From Phycisphaerales bacterium UBA2396 (GTDB lineage: Bacteria; Planctomycetota; Phycisphaerae; Phycisphaerales; UBA1924): DNA of 54,893 bases. The position numbers and the translations under genes were made by a program. Numbering within the stretch: the stretch's first letter is position 1; every line of letters starts with the position of its first letter. Shown piece after piece: positions 15,607 through 25,566 of the stretch. The notes beneath the pieces were generated by a model that did no database searches, was not told where the DNA came from, and saw only the letters and a program-made list of their open reading frames with translations. The stretch covers positions 1 through 54,893 of the forward strand of contig DDSG01000051.1 in assembly GCA_002343325.1 (NCBI GenBank). The letters run 5' to 3'.

Positions 15607-16960
15607 ACGCCTTGCCGGCCGCCGCGAACGAGCAGCCGCACTCCGGACAGATCGGGCGCGGCAGCCCGCCCAGGTCGTACCCGCACTGGCAGCAATGCGT
15701 GGGAACATCGTCTCCCGGTTCCTGGAGCCGGCCAAGGCGACGAAGCTCGGGGAAGAGCCCGGCGATCCCCGCGGCGACGACCATCGTGCCGATGCCCCCG
15801 CTCACCACGGACACCACCGGCCCGAACAGCCGCGCCACCGCCCCGCTCTCGAACGCCCCGAGTTCGTTGGAGCACTCGATGAAGACGGAGTTGACCGCCC
15901 CCACGCGGCCGCGCAGGTGATCGGGCGTGCGCACCTGAACCAGGACGTGGCGCACGACGACCGAGACGTTGTCGACCGCGCCCGCGATGAACAAGGCCGC
16001 GAGACTGAGCCAGAGGTTTTCGGAAAGCCCGAAGACGATCGTGGCGACGCCGAAGCCCGCGACCGACCAGATGAGGGCGGGCCCGGAACGCTTGATCGGA
16101 GGCGAGTGGGCGAGGTAGACGCCCATCGCGAAGGCGCCGACGTACGAAGACGCCCGCAGCACGCCGAGCCCGACAGGCCCGACGTGGAGAATGTCGGCGG
16201 CGAAGATGGGGAGCAGGGCCGTCGCCCCGCCGAGGAGCACCGCGAAGAGGTCGAGCGTGATCGCGCCCAGGATCGTCTTCTCGCGCCAGAGGTGACCCAT
16301 GCCCGCCATCATCGAGGCGAACGTGTACTTTCCCGTGGCCGAGGCGAGGATGAGCGGGCGGATCCCCAGGACGCAGACCGCGAAGGCAAGATTGCACGCC
16401 GCACACATCGCGTAGACGGGCCAGGCGGACTTGGTCCACCAGATCAGCAGGCCGGCGAGCAAGGGGCCGGTCACCGCGGCCAGTTGGAACGCGCTGCTGC
16501 TCCACGCCACCGCGTTCTCGAAGATGCCCCGAGGAACGATCGTGGGCAGAAACGAACCCCGCGCGGGCCCGTTGAAAGCCCGGCAGCACCCCGTGAACAC
16601 CAGGAGCAGGTAGACGAGCCAGATCGGGGCGTGGGCGTGAGAGACCAGGCACAGCCCGATCGCCGCCAGCGCGAACCCGACCTGCGAGATCGCGATAATC
16701 GCCCGACGCGAGTACAGGTCCGCCGTGTGGCCCGCGGGCAGAGCCAGAAGCACCACCGGCAGCGCGCGGGCGAGCCCCGTGTACCCCAGGTGCAAAGGGT
16801 CGTTCGTCCGCTCGTAGACCTCCCACCCCACCGCCGTCGCCAGCGCCTGAAGCCCCGTCGCCGCCAGGAAAAACCCAAGGGCGTACCGCTGATAGTTCGC
16901 GTTCCGCAGGGCAGCGTAGGCGTCATGCCTGTGAAGGTGTTGCGTCGGGTCGGAGGCCAT
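15593..16960 (-). CDS. MFS exporter (EntS/MFS_3-like) with C-terminal zinc ribbon
   Basis: This major facilitator has about 455 residues and roughly twelve membrane segments. It resembles the MFS_3 (enterobactin-exporter-like) branch: RNANYQRYALGFFLAATGLQ at the start, AGHTADLYSRRAII as the loop 2-3 motif, and VQVRTPDHLRGRVGAVNSVF after segment ten. Past the last segment the protein ends in a cytoplasmic zinc ribbon (CxCGYDLGGL, then CPECG), a tag common in planctomycete proteins and unusual on a transporter. The ATG at 16960 was preferred to the GTG at 16972 because a TATACC box abuts the GTG and would place the transcript start downstream of it. Substrate unknown. Confidence 0.75.
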   Translation of the reverse strand: MASDPTQHLHRHDAYAALRNANYQRYALGFFLAATGLQALATAVGWEVYERTNDPLHLGYTGLARALPVVLLALPAGHTADLYSRRAIIAISQVGFALAAIGLCLVSHAHAPIWLVYLLLVFTGCCRAFNGPARGSFLPTIVPRGIFENAVAWSSSAFQLAAVTGPLLAGLLIWWTKSAWPVYAMCAACNLAFAVCVLGIRPLILASATGKYTFASMMAGMGHLWREKTILGAITLDLFAVLLGGATALLPIFAADILHVGPVGLGVLRASSYVGAFAMGVYLAHSPPIKRSGPALIWSVAGFGVATIVFGLSENLWLSLAALFIAGAVDNVSVVVRHVLVQVRTPDHLRGRVGAVNSVFIECSNELGAFESGAVARLFGPVVSVVSGGIGTMVVAAGIAGLFPELRRLGRLQEPGDDVPTHCCQCGYDLGGLPRPICPECGCSFAAAGKASTPS

Positions 16961-17043
16961 CGCGTGCGGCACGGTATACCCCGTGCATCCCGATGTGTTG
17001 CACCCGCCGAGGCCGCACCCGGATTCTCAGACCCAACGCGATC

Positions 17044-18501
17044 TCAGACCCGCCAGCGCAGGCCGTCCGCACCCTCTCGCGTGACCGTCCGGTACAGCGT
17101 GTCCCGCTCGACGGGCACGAACCCCGCCTCGCGGATCGCCTTCTGCAACGTCCACACGTTGACTTCCTGGTGCGTCGTCGCGCCGCCGACTTTCGTGATG
17201 TCGTACCAGACGATCGTGCCGTCAATATCGTCCGCCCCGCTCTGCAGCATCAACTGCGCCATCGGCAGCGTCTGCATGATCCAGAACGCCTTGACGTGCG
17301 GAAAGTTGTCCAGCATGAGCCGTGCGATCGCCAGCGTCCGAAGGTTCTCCAGACCGCTCGGCCCGGGCAGGTGCTCCAGCTCGCTCCCGTCCGGAAAGAA
17401 CGGCAGCGGGATGATCGTCTGGTAGTAGCCCGACCTGGGCGCGCCCCCCGAACCACCCTCCGCCCCGAACGCCACGTGCTCCGGCAGCGGCGTTCCGGGC
17501 CTGGTCAGCGTCACCACGGGCGCCGTCGATTCGTCGCGATACCCCAGGTGCCCACCCTCGGAGGTGGTCAGCGCATCGTCGTCGGTCGTTGCCGCCGACG
17601 TCTCGCCCACCCCATCCAACCCCGCCTCCCGAGGCGTCGACGTCACCCCGGCGTACCCGATCCGCGTGAGCGCCGCGTCCTGCGCCCGCCTCAGCATGTC
17701 CATGTGAACGAGCCGATCGTGCCTCTGCTCGATGTGCCCGTAGAGGATCGTCGCGTTGGTGTTCAGCCCCAGTTCGTGCGCAACCCGATGGACGTCGAGC
17801 CACACGTCCGATCGGATCTTGCCCTTGTACGCCTCGTCATGAACCCGATCGTCGAACACCTCGGCCCCGCCGCCCGGCAGGCTCCCCAGCCCGGCGTTCT
17901 TCAGTTCCTGCAGCACCCACCTGATCGCCTCGCGCCTGGCCCGGCGTCCCTCCTCGCCCGGAGCAGCCGCCCCCTTGTACACCTTCGCGATTTTCGCCAG
18001 GTGCACGATCTCCACCGCCGTGAACGCCTTGACGTGCAGATCGCTCCCCAGCCGGGCCGCCTCTTCACGCAGCGCACGGATCATGTCCGTGTAGTACGAG
18101 AACGGCAGATACGGGTTGAGCCCGCCGACCGAGTGGATCTCGGTCGCCCCCGCCTCGACCGCCTTCCTCGCCTCGCCACGGATGTACTCAAGGTCGCGGG
18201 TGTACTCGCCCGGATCGCCCTTCTTCCGGTAGAACTCGCAGAACTTGCACGACAGGGCGCACACGTTCGAGTAGTTCAGGTGCCGGTTGATGTTGTAGTA
18301 CGCGCGGTCCCCGTGCAGACGCCGGCGCACCACGTCCGCCAGCTCGATCACCGTGTAGATATCCGGCGTCGTGTACAGCACGTCCCCGTCGGCCAGCGAA
18401 AGCCGTTCGCCGCGTTCAACCTTCGATCGGATCGCATCGAGCCTCGGGTCCTTGCGGGCGATCAAAGCGGCACGGGGTGGTTCGGTCAGCATCGTGGTCA
18501 T
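17044..18501 (-). CDS. mqnE: Aminofutalosine synthase MqnE (radical SAM)
   Basis: The 485-residue radical SAM enzyme has its cluster motif C-x-x-x-C-x-x-C in CALSCKFCEFYRKKG near residue 95. NINRHLNYSNVC and IHSVGGLNPYLPF are typical of MqnE/MqnC/CofH proteins. The C-terminal part (IPLPFFPDGS, DDIDGTIVWYDITKVGG, THQEVNVWTL) points to MqnE, which joins SAM and a carboxyvinyl-oxybenzoate to make aminofutalosine in the futalosine menaquinone pathway. Known MqnE proteins have about 370-390 residues. The excess is mainly a low-complexity insertion of some 75 residues (about 17433-17660). The ATG at 18501 has GGAGAG 6-7 bases upstream. A GTG at 18552 overlapping the upstream stop is an alternative. 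Confidence 0.85.
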   Translation of the reverse strand: MTTMLTEPPRAALIARKDPRLDAIRSKVERGERLSLADGDVLYTTPDIYTVIELADVVRRRLHGDRAYYNINRHLNYSNVCALSCKFCEFYRKKGDPGEYTRDLEYIRGEARKAVEAGATEIHSVGGLNPYLPFSYYTDMIRALREEAARLGSDLHVKAFTAVEIVHLAKIAKVYKGAAAPGEEGRRARREAIRWVLQELKNAGLGSLPGGGAEVFDDRVHDEAYKGKIRSDVWLDVHRVAHELGLNTNATILYGHIEQRHDRLVHMDMLRRAQDAALTRIGYAGVTSTPREAGLDGVGETSAATTDDDALTTSEGGHLGYRDESTAPVVTLTRPGTPLPEHVAFGAEGGSGGAPRSGYYQTIIPLPFFPDGSELEHLPGPSGLENLRTLAIARLMLDNFPHVKAFWIMQTLPMAQLMLQSGADDIDGTIVWYDITKVGGATTHQEVNVWTLQKAIREAGFVPVERDTLYRTVTREGADGLRWRV

Positions 18502-18548
18502 GGTTCTCTCCGATCCTAGCGCCGCCTGCTCCTGAGCCTCCGCGACCG

Positions 18549-19331
18549 TCACCGATCCGCCCCGCGGCGGATGACCCAGATCGTCGGCCGCAGCGGGCCC
18601 ACCAGCAGCCGCGAGGCCGACCGCTGCCGCGACAGAAACGCCCTGAGCGACCTCGCCCGCCCCGGATGGGCTTTCGCCAACGCCGCCACTCGGGAGGCAA
18701 GCAACCGCAGAATCCGCCGATTCTGGGACGCGATCGCGGCCCGCGGCACCATCACCCGCCGAATCACCCGGTCACCCAGTTCCTCCACGATCTCCCGGCC
18801 CATCACAGCATCCGGAACCCCGGCGAACCGCCCCGCGCCCGGGTGCCGCCCGTCGAGCATCGCGTCATCCACCACATACACCCCGCCGGGCCTGGTCAAG
18901 CGACGCAGCAAGGGCGCCGCCTCCGACAACGGCAGCAGCCCGATCATCATCGAGAGATCAAACCGAACCGTGCACCCCTTGGCGTACGCCCGCACGTCCG
19001 CCTCAACCCACCGGCAGCGGGCCGCCACACCCAAGGCCGACGACCTCTCCCGCGCACGATCCAGGAACTCCCCGCACGCATCAACCCCCTCAACCCTCAC
19101 CGGCAGTCGGCGTGCCACCTCGACCGCCACCGCCCCCTTCCCGCACGCCAGATCCAAGACCCGCCCGCCACGCCGCACATGGCCCGCGATCAACGACACG
19201 ATCCGCCCCGGCGTGCTGCCCAACGCCTCGAGCCCGTCGAACAACGACGCGAGCATCGGCACCAGGTCGGGCGTCGCGTCCACGGACCGCGCGACCTCCT
19301 CCATCAACACCGTTGTCCGCTGTCGTGCCAT
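18549..19331 (-). CDS. Class I SAM-dependent methyltransferase
   Basis: The 260-residue protein has a methyltransferase core: GGRVLDLACGKGAVAVEVARR is motif I near residue 57, EGVDACGEFLDRA follows as motif II, then WVEADVRAY and FDLSMMIGLLPL. The last 80 residues are strongly basic (RRVMVPRAAIASQNRRILRLL). The substrate is not evident. It lies directly upstream of mqnE on the same strand, its stop overlapping a possible GTG start of that gene. A role in quinone or small-molecule methylation is therefore conceivable, though the late basic region could equally suit RNA or protein. The start at 19331 has GAGGA immediately before the ATG, closer than usual. Confidence 0.75.
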   Translation of the reverse strand: MARQRTTVLMEEVARSVDATPDLVPMLASLFDGLEALGSTPGRIVSLIAGHVRRGGRVLDLACGKGAVAVEVARRLPVRVEGVDACGEFLDRARERSSALGVAARCRWVEADVRAYAKGCTVRFDLSMMIGLLPLSEAAPLLRRLTRPGGVYVVDDAMLDGRHPGAGRFAGVPDAVMGREIVEELGDRVIRRVMVPRAAIASQNRRILRLLASRVAALAKAHPGRARSLRAFLSRQRSASRLLVGPLRPTIWVIRRGADR

Positions 19332-19469
19332 TCCTCATTGTTGGGGGCATGGCCAGCCCCGGACTGCCACTTCGGCAGCCCCCGCCCCGCCTCCGCAAGG
19401 ACGGCAGCCCCACGTTCGGCCCCGCCCCGTCCAACGAGCGACCTCCCGAGGTCAGGCCCCCCACCCGAC

Positions 19470-19485
19470 TGGCACGCCGGTTGCA
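19470..19485 (+). promoter_or_regulatory. Sigma-54 (RpoN) promoter upstream of dnaK
   Basis: TGGCACG-CCGG-TTGCA matches the sigma-54 -24/-12 consensus (TGGCACG-N4-TTGCW) at every position, with GG and GC correctly 12 bases apart. Transcription would start near 19496, leaving a leader of about 22 bases that carries the GGAG before the dnaK ATG at 19518. No CIRCE element was seen nearby. Confidence 0.7.
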
Positions 19486-19517
19486 ACATGTTCGGCGTCC
19501 ACCCCACGGAGAACATC

Positions 19518-21455
<1,938 letters not shown>

Positions 21456-21486
21456 GCTCCGACTCGTGAGCCTGCGCAGCAATCCC

Positions 21487-21514
21487 AAGCCCACGGGTTC
21501 GAACCCGTGGGCTT
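21487..21514. terminator. 28-base perfect palindrome after dnaK
   Basis: AAGCCCACGGGTTC and its exact complement meet without a spacer, giving a strong hairpin 31 bases after the dnaK stop. The following TTCGTTGTG is only weakly T-rich. Most likely a transcription terminator, as it separates dnaK from the next gene. A protein-binding palindrome cannot be excluded. Confidence 0.55.
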
Positions 21515-21523
21515 CGTTGTGAG

Positions 21524-22309
21524 ATGACCATGCCCGCGCCGGATCTGACGCCGCTCTCGCTGCCCCCGGTCGAACGACCGATCCACGTGCACCTGCACGC
21601 CCGCTTTGTCTCGCCCGAGACACTCGCGGGAAGCGTGGTCGTGGTGATCGACAACCTCCGCGCGTCGGTCACGATGACGGCCGCCCTCGCCCGCGGGGCA
21701 ACGCTCGTCCTCCCGACCCTCACCGTCGAAGACGCGATCCAGCATCGCGATCGTGCGAGCGCCGAGGGCAAGCCCCTCCCGCTGCTTGGCGGAGAACGCG
21801 GCGGGGTGCTCATCCCGGGGTTTGATCTCGACAATTCGCCGCGGGCCTACACGAAGGAACGCGTCGAGGGGCGAGAGGTCGTCTTCACGACCGCCAACGG
21901 CACCGCGGCCCTGCTCCAGTCTCGTCTCGCGGCACGCGTGATCGTGGGGTCCTTCGTCAATCTCTCCCGCGTGGTCCTCGCCCTGCATGATGACCCAAGG
22001 CCGGTCCACCTGCTCTGCTGCGGCTCGCGGGACGACGTCGGGCTCGACGACATCCTGCCCGCCGGCGCGATGGTCGAGCGCCTCATATCTCTCGGACGCT
22101 CGCTCACCCACGACGACAGCGCTCGCCTCGCCTTGCTCGCGTGGCACGCGTGCAAAGGCGATCTCGACGCCGCGATGGAGAGTTCCCGCGGCGGGCGCGG
22201 GCTCGCGAGGCTCGGCCTTGCGGACGACATTCGGGCGTGCTCCGCGATCGACTCGCTGCCCGTGCTCCCCGTCTACGCGGGCGGCGTCGTCAGACTCGCA
22301 AACGACTGA
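21524..22309 (+). CDS. ComB-like 2-phosphosulfolactate phosphatase family protein
   Basis: The 261-residue protein has the ComB-family motifs VVVIDNLRASVTMTAALARG near residue 40, GGERGGVLIPGFDLDNSP near residue 90 and VVFTTANGTAALL near residue 125. ComB is a Mg-dependent phosphatase that converts 2-phosphosulfolactate to sulfolactate in coenzyme M synthesis. Bacterial homologues are common without that pathway, so the substrate here may differ. There is no Shine-Dalgarno of note (GTGAG just before the ATG). The 3' end overlaps the convergent rdgB gene by 20 bases. Confidence 0.8.
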   Translation: MTMPAPDLTPLSLPPVERPIHVHLHARFVSPETLAGSVVVVIDNLRASVTMTAALARGATLVLPTLTVEDAIQHRDRASAEGKPLPLLGGERGGVLIPGFDLDNSPRAYTKERVEGREVVFTTANGTAALLQSRLAARVIVGSFVNLSRVVLALHDDPRPVHLLCCGSRDDVGLDDILPAGAMVERLISLGRSLTHDDSARLALLAWHACKGDLDAAMESSRGGRGLARLGLADDIRACSAIDSLPVLPVYAGGVVRLAND

Positions 22310-22946
22310 TCGCCAAGGCCAGTTCTCTCGCGGCCGCTCCGCGATGGCTCAGGCGGTTCTTCTCCGCTGCCGGCAGCTCGGCGCTCGATCGGGTGTAGTC
22401 CGGCGCAACCAGGAACATCGGGTCATACCCGAATCCACCATCGCCACGCAGGCCGCGCCCGATCCGCCCCTCGAAGGTGCCGCGCGAGGTTGCGAGCACC
22501 CGCCCCTCGGGGCTCGCGAGCACCATCACGCAGACGAACCGTGCGCCCCGCGCGTCATCGGGAACGCTCGCCATCTCCCGGAGCACGCGCTCGTTGCTGG
22601 CGGCGTCCCGCTGCGATCGGGTGGCGCCCGTCTCGCGGCCGTCGGTCGAGTAATGGCTCGAGATCACGCCCGGACGACCGCCCAGAGCGTCGATCTCCAG
22701 CCCCGAGTCGTCGGCCAGACAGACCCGCCCCGTCTGCCGGGCGTAACCGACCGCCTTGATGGTGGCGTTCTCTTCGAAGGTGGTCCCGGTTTCGGCGGGC
22801 TCCCGCAGGACCAATCCCGGGCAGGCCTCGGCCAGACTCAGGAAACGCACGCTCGGCCCGCCGGGAAGGGTGGCGAAGATCGCGTTCATTTCCTCGACCT
22901 TGTGGGGGTTGGAGGTGGCTAGGACGATCTCGTCGGGCGTTCGCAT
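22290..22946 (-). CDS. rdgB: XTP/dITP pyrophosphatase (RdgB/HAM1 family)
   Basis: The 218-residue protein has the family's N-terminal ATSNPHKVEEMNAIF, the TFEENATIKAVGYARQTG helix, the active-site CLADDSGLEIDALGGRPGV and the C-terminal GFGYDPMFLV and LSHRGAAAREL. The enzyme hydrolyses non-canonical purine triphosphates (ITP, dITP, XTP) to monophosphates, keeping them out of DNA and RNA. Its start is only 36 bases from the divergent pfkB start. No Shine-Dalgarno is seen. TACCAT ends 8 bases before the ATG, so the transcript may be leaderless. Confidence 0.92.
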   Translation of the reverse strand: MRTPDEIVLATSNPHKVEEMNAIFATLPGGPSVRFLSLAEACPGLVLREPAETGTTFEENATIKAVGYARQTGRVCLADDSGLEIDALGGRPGVISSHYSTDGRETGATRSQRDAASNERVLREMASVPDDARGARFVCVMVLASPEGRVLATSRGTFEGRIGRGLRGDGGFGYDPMFLVAPDYTRSSAELPAAEKNRLSHRGAAARELALAISRLRV

Positions 22947-22954
22947 GGGCGGGG

Positions 22955-22974
22955 ATGGTACCCGGGCCTACCTT
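22955..22974. promoter_or_regulatory. Overlapping divergent -10 boxes between rdgB and pfkB-type gene
   Basis: On the minus strand TACCAT (22955-22960) lies 8 bases before the rdgB ATG. On the plus strand TACCTT (22969-22974) lies 8 bases before the kinase ATG. Only 36 bases separate the two start codons, so the two promoters would share sequence. Confidence 0.35.
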
Positions 22975-22982
22975 GAGGTGGC

Positions 22983-24119
22983 ATGACGACACGCCAGGAG
23001 ATCGCCGCCCGCGCCGCCGACGCCGTGGAATCGGCCAAGCCCTTCGAGTGCTTCGTGGGGTTCGATGGATTCATCGATCTGATCCTGCGGCCGGTCGCGC
23101 GGCGACGGTCGATGGCGCCGGACGACTACGAGCCCGTGCGCACGATGGCGGAGTTCGCCTCACGCGTGGGGGCGGCGGCCGGCAAGAGCACGAACATCGA
23201 GACGGTGCTGGTCGAATCGCGGTTCGGGGGCAACGCTCCGCTGATGGCCGGGGCGCTGGGTCGGCTCGGGATGTCGGTCGAGTTCGCGGGGGCGGTCGGC
23301 TCTTCACCGGGGACGCGCACGCCGATCCACAAGGTGTTCGTGCCCTTCTCGCAGCGCTGCGCGAGCGTTGTGACGCTGGGCGAACCTTCGACGACGGCGT
23401 GCTACGAGTTCGACGACGGCAAGCTGATGCTCAACGACCGCTCGAACGTGCAGGCGGTGACATGGGACGCGGTGCGTTCGGCGTACGGACCGACGGGGCT
23501 CGCGGAGACGCTCTCGCGGGCGCGGCTTGTGGCGGTGGTGAACTGGTCTCTGCTCGGGGGCACGCAGGGGATTCTGGAAGCGCTCGCCTGCGAGGTGATG
23601 CCCGGGCTGGTGCGCACGCCGCGGCGGTTCTTTGTCGACTTGGCCGACCCCTCGCCGCGATCGTCCGAAGACCTTTCGGCGTGCCTGCGAGCTCTGGGCG
23701 AGATGCAGCGCAGCGGGGGCGGCGACGTGACGCTCGGTCTGAACCTGATGGAGGCGGAGGTCGTGGGCGGGCTCTTGGGCGTGGGCCGCGTGGCGATGGG
23801 CACGCTCGACGAGGCGGCGGCGAAGATCCGCGAGCGCGTCGGTGTGTCGTGCGTGGTGATCCACCCGCGGGAAGGGGCGGCGGCGGCGACGGGCGCGGAG
23901 CGGGCGTGGTTTGACGGGCCGCTGTGCGCACAGCCGCGGCTGTCGACGGGGGCCGGGGATCACTTCAACGCGGGGTTCGCCTTTGCGCAGGTGCTCGGGC
24001 TGCCGCTGGAAGAGTGCCTGGCGGTGGGCACGGCGCTGAGCGGGGTGTACGTCCGAGAGGCGGAGAGCCCGGGGTTGGGGAGGCTCGTGTCGTTCTTGCG
24101 CGAACTGCCCGGGGCCTGA
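22983..24119 (+). CDS. PfkB-family carbohydrate kinase
   Basis: The 378-residue ribokinase-like protein has an early substrate motif (CFVGFDGFIDLI), GGNAPLMAGALGRLGMSVEFAG near residue 75 (the PfkB N-terminal signature region), and the C-terminal catalytic STGAGDHFNAGFAFAQ with the GAGD anion hole and catalytic Asp near residue 325. Family members phosphorylate sugars or nucleosides in the cytoplasm. The substrate is not clear, since sequence outside the motifs is divergent. GAGGTGGC directly before the ATG could serve as a Shine-Dalgarno. The coding strand is G-rich (GCG, CTG, GTG codons), marking the start of the compositional switch that continues through the secretion cluster. Confidence 0.82.
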   Translation: MTTRQEIAARAADAVESAKPFECFVGFDGFIDLILRPVARRRSMAPDDYEPVRTMAEFASRVGAAAGKSTNIETVLVESRFGGNAPLMAGALGRLGMSVEFAGAVGSSPGTRTPIHKVFVPFSQRCASVVTLGEPSTTACYEFDDGKLMLNDRSNVQAVTWDAVRSAYGPTGLAETLSRARLVAVVNWSLLGGTQGILEALACEVMPGLVRTPRRFFVDLADPSPRSSEDLSACLRALGEMQRSGGGDVTLGLNLMEAEVVGGLLGVGRVAMGTLDEAAAKIRERVGVSCVVIHPREGAAAATGAERAWFDGPLCAQPRLSTGAGDHFNAGFAFAQVLGLPLEECLAVGTALSGVYVREAESPGLGRLVSFLRELPGA

Positions 24120-24123
24120 GCGG

Positions 24124-24129
24124 TACACT
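24124..24129 (+). promoter_or_regulatory. Candidate -10 box (TACACT) before gspF
   Basis: TACACT ends 6 bases before the GTG start at 24136, and no Shine-Dalgarno is present. This geometry suggests a leaderless transcript. It lies in the 16-base gap after the kinase gene. Confidence 0.4.
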
Positions 24130-24135
24130 GTCGGC

Positions 24136-25326
24136 GTGCCGAAGTTCGAGTACATCGCGATGACGGCGGGCGGGGAGCGGGTGCGCGGGGTGCTGGCCGC
24201 CCCGACGGAGCAGGCGGTTCTCGCCGAGCTTGAGTCGCGCCGGCTGATCCCCATGTCGCTCAGCGCGCGCGCGGACAAGGTCGCTCGCGGGCGCGGGTTC
24301 TCGCTGCGGGCGCTGGGCACGGCCTACGGGCAGATGGGCGACCTGCTCAAGGCGGGGGTGCCGCTGCTGCGGTCGCTGAGGCTCTTGGCCAATCGGCGGA
24401 GCAAGCCACGGCTGGCGGAGGTGTTCGGCGAGCTGGCGGACCGGGTGTCGTCGGGCGAGGACCTGGCGAAGGCGATGGCGGATCGGCCCAACGTTTTCCC
24501 GAACGTGCACGTGGCGATGGTGAAGGCGGGCGAGAAGGGCGGATTTCTGGAGCCTGTTTTGCACAGGCTCGGGCAGATGGTGATGGCCCAGGCGGATCTT
24601 CGGGGGAAGGTGATCGCGGCGACGATGTATCCGATGATCCTGGCGTTCGTCGGGTCGTCGCTGCTGGTGGTGGTGTTCGTGGTGTTCGTGCCCAAGTTCA
24701 AGGACATGCTCAAGGACGTGCCGGGGGAATTGCCCGCGGTGACGAAGGCGGTCTTTGCGCTGGGGGATCTGGTGGCGGTGGGCTGGCCGGCGCTGCCGGT
24801 GGTGGCGGCGGGGCTTGTGGCGGGCGTGCTGGCGATCGGGCGGAGCGCCCGGCTTCGGCGCACGATCGACGTGCTTCGGACGAGGATGCCCGTGGTGGGC
24901 CCCTTGGTGCGGACGCTGGCGGCGGCGCGGTTCTGCCGGATGCTGGGGACGATGCTGGACAACGGGGTGCCGCTGATCACGGCGATGACGATCGCGCGGG
25001 AGGCGGCGGGGAACGTGCTGATGGAACGGGCGATCGAGGAGGCGACGGAGGCCGTCCGGCAGGGGCAGGCGTTGTCGCCGCCTTTGGCGAGCAGCGGGCT
25101 GTTTGATGACGACGTGCTGGAGATGATCTCGGTGGGCGAGAGCGCGAACAACCTGGGCGAGGTGCTGCTGACGATCGCGAGGACGACGGAGGAGCGCGTG
25201 GACCGGTTGCTGGGCGCGGCCCTGCAACTGGTGGGGCCTCTGCTGATCCTTCTGCTGGCGGGGGCGGTGGGAACGGTGGCGGCGGCGCTGGTGATCCCGA
25301 TGACGCGGATGGCTCGGATGCTGTAG
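24136..25326 (+). CDS. gspF: Type II secretion / type IV pilus inner-membrane protein GspF
   Basis: The 396-residue platform protein has two T2SSF repeats. The first (MGDLLKAGVPLLRSLRLLANR) starts near residue 65 and the second (RFCRMLGTMLDNGVPLITAMTIA) near residue 265. Each is followed by a membrane region; three hydrophobic segments are visible (about 165-190, 210-235, 365-390). The N-terminal 60 residues (FEYIAMTAGGERVRGVLAAPTEQ) are the usual GspF leader domain. GspF anchors the assembly ATPase and drives pseudopilus growth. It is read from a GTG, 16 bases after a PfkB kinase gene, and is separated from gspG by 240 bases containing a separate promoter, so it may be expressed independently. 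Confidence 0.92.
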   Translation: MPKFEYIAMTAGGERVRGVLAAPTEQAVLAELESRRLIPMSLSARADKVARGRGFSLRALGTAYGQMGDLLKAGVPLLRSLRLLANRRSKPRLAEVFGELADRVSSGEDLAKAMADRPNVFPNVHVAMVKAGEKGGFLEPVLHRLGQMVMAQADLRGKVIAATMYPMILAFVGSSLLVVVFVVFVPKFKDMLKDVPGELPAVTKAVFALGDLVAVGWPALPVVAAGLVAGVLAIGRSARLRRTIDVLRTRMPVVGPLVRTLAAARFCRMLGTMLDNGVPLITAMTIAREAAGNVLMERAIEEATEAVRQGQALSPPLASSGLFDDDVLEMISVGESANNLGEVLLTIARTTEERVDRLLGAALQLVGPLLILLLAGAVGTVAAALVIPMTRMARML

Positions 25327-25378
25327 ACTTTCGTAAGTCCTTGGGATTGTTGGCTTTGTTTTTCCCGAATTGGGCGGC

Positions 25379-25407
25379 TTGTGGGAGGTTCCGCCGATCG
25401 CTAGTAT
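25379..25407 (+). promoter_or_regulatory. Candidate sigma-70-type promoter of the gspG operon
   Basis: TTGTGG (25379-25384), a 17-base spacer and TAGTAT (25402-25407) lie in the 240-base gap between gspF and gspG. The preceding stretch 25340-25372 is unusually T-rich for this window. The leader would be about 150 bases. No further gene was found in this gap. Confidence 0.5.
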
Positions 25408-25566
25408 GCGATAACTTCGGGCGAAGACAGGATGACCCGGGGTATTGTTGGGGGAGATGGGTGCAGGTTCGTGGTCGGATCAGGAAGGTCCGTCCGCGAG
25501 GGTTCAGGGAACGTGGTTGGGCTGGCGGGGCAAGTTTGGGGCAACGGGGGGAATGGAGTCCGCACG

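Noticed and set aside
15593..17425. A 621-codon plus-strand frame opposite the MFS exporter and mqnE.
   Set aside because: Arg/Asp/Pro-rich antisense sequence spanning two genes with clear families on the other strand.
19332..19517. CIRCE element for HrcA control of dnaK.
   Set aside because: No TTAGCACTC-N9-GAGTGCTAA-like sequence is present in the gap.
21487..21514. 28-base perfect palindrome as an attachment or recombination site.
   Set aside because: No integrase, tRNA or duplicate copy is nearby. A position right after dnaK fits a terminator better.
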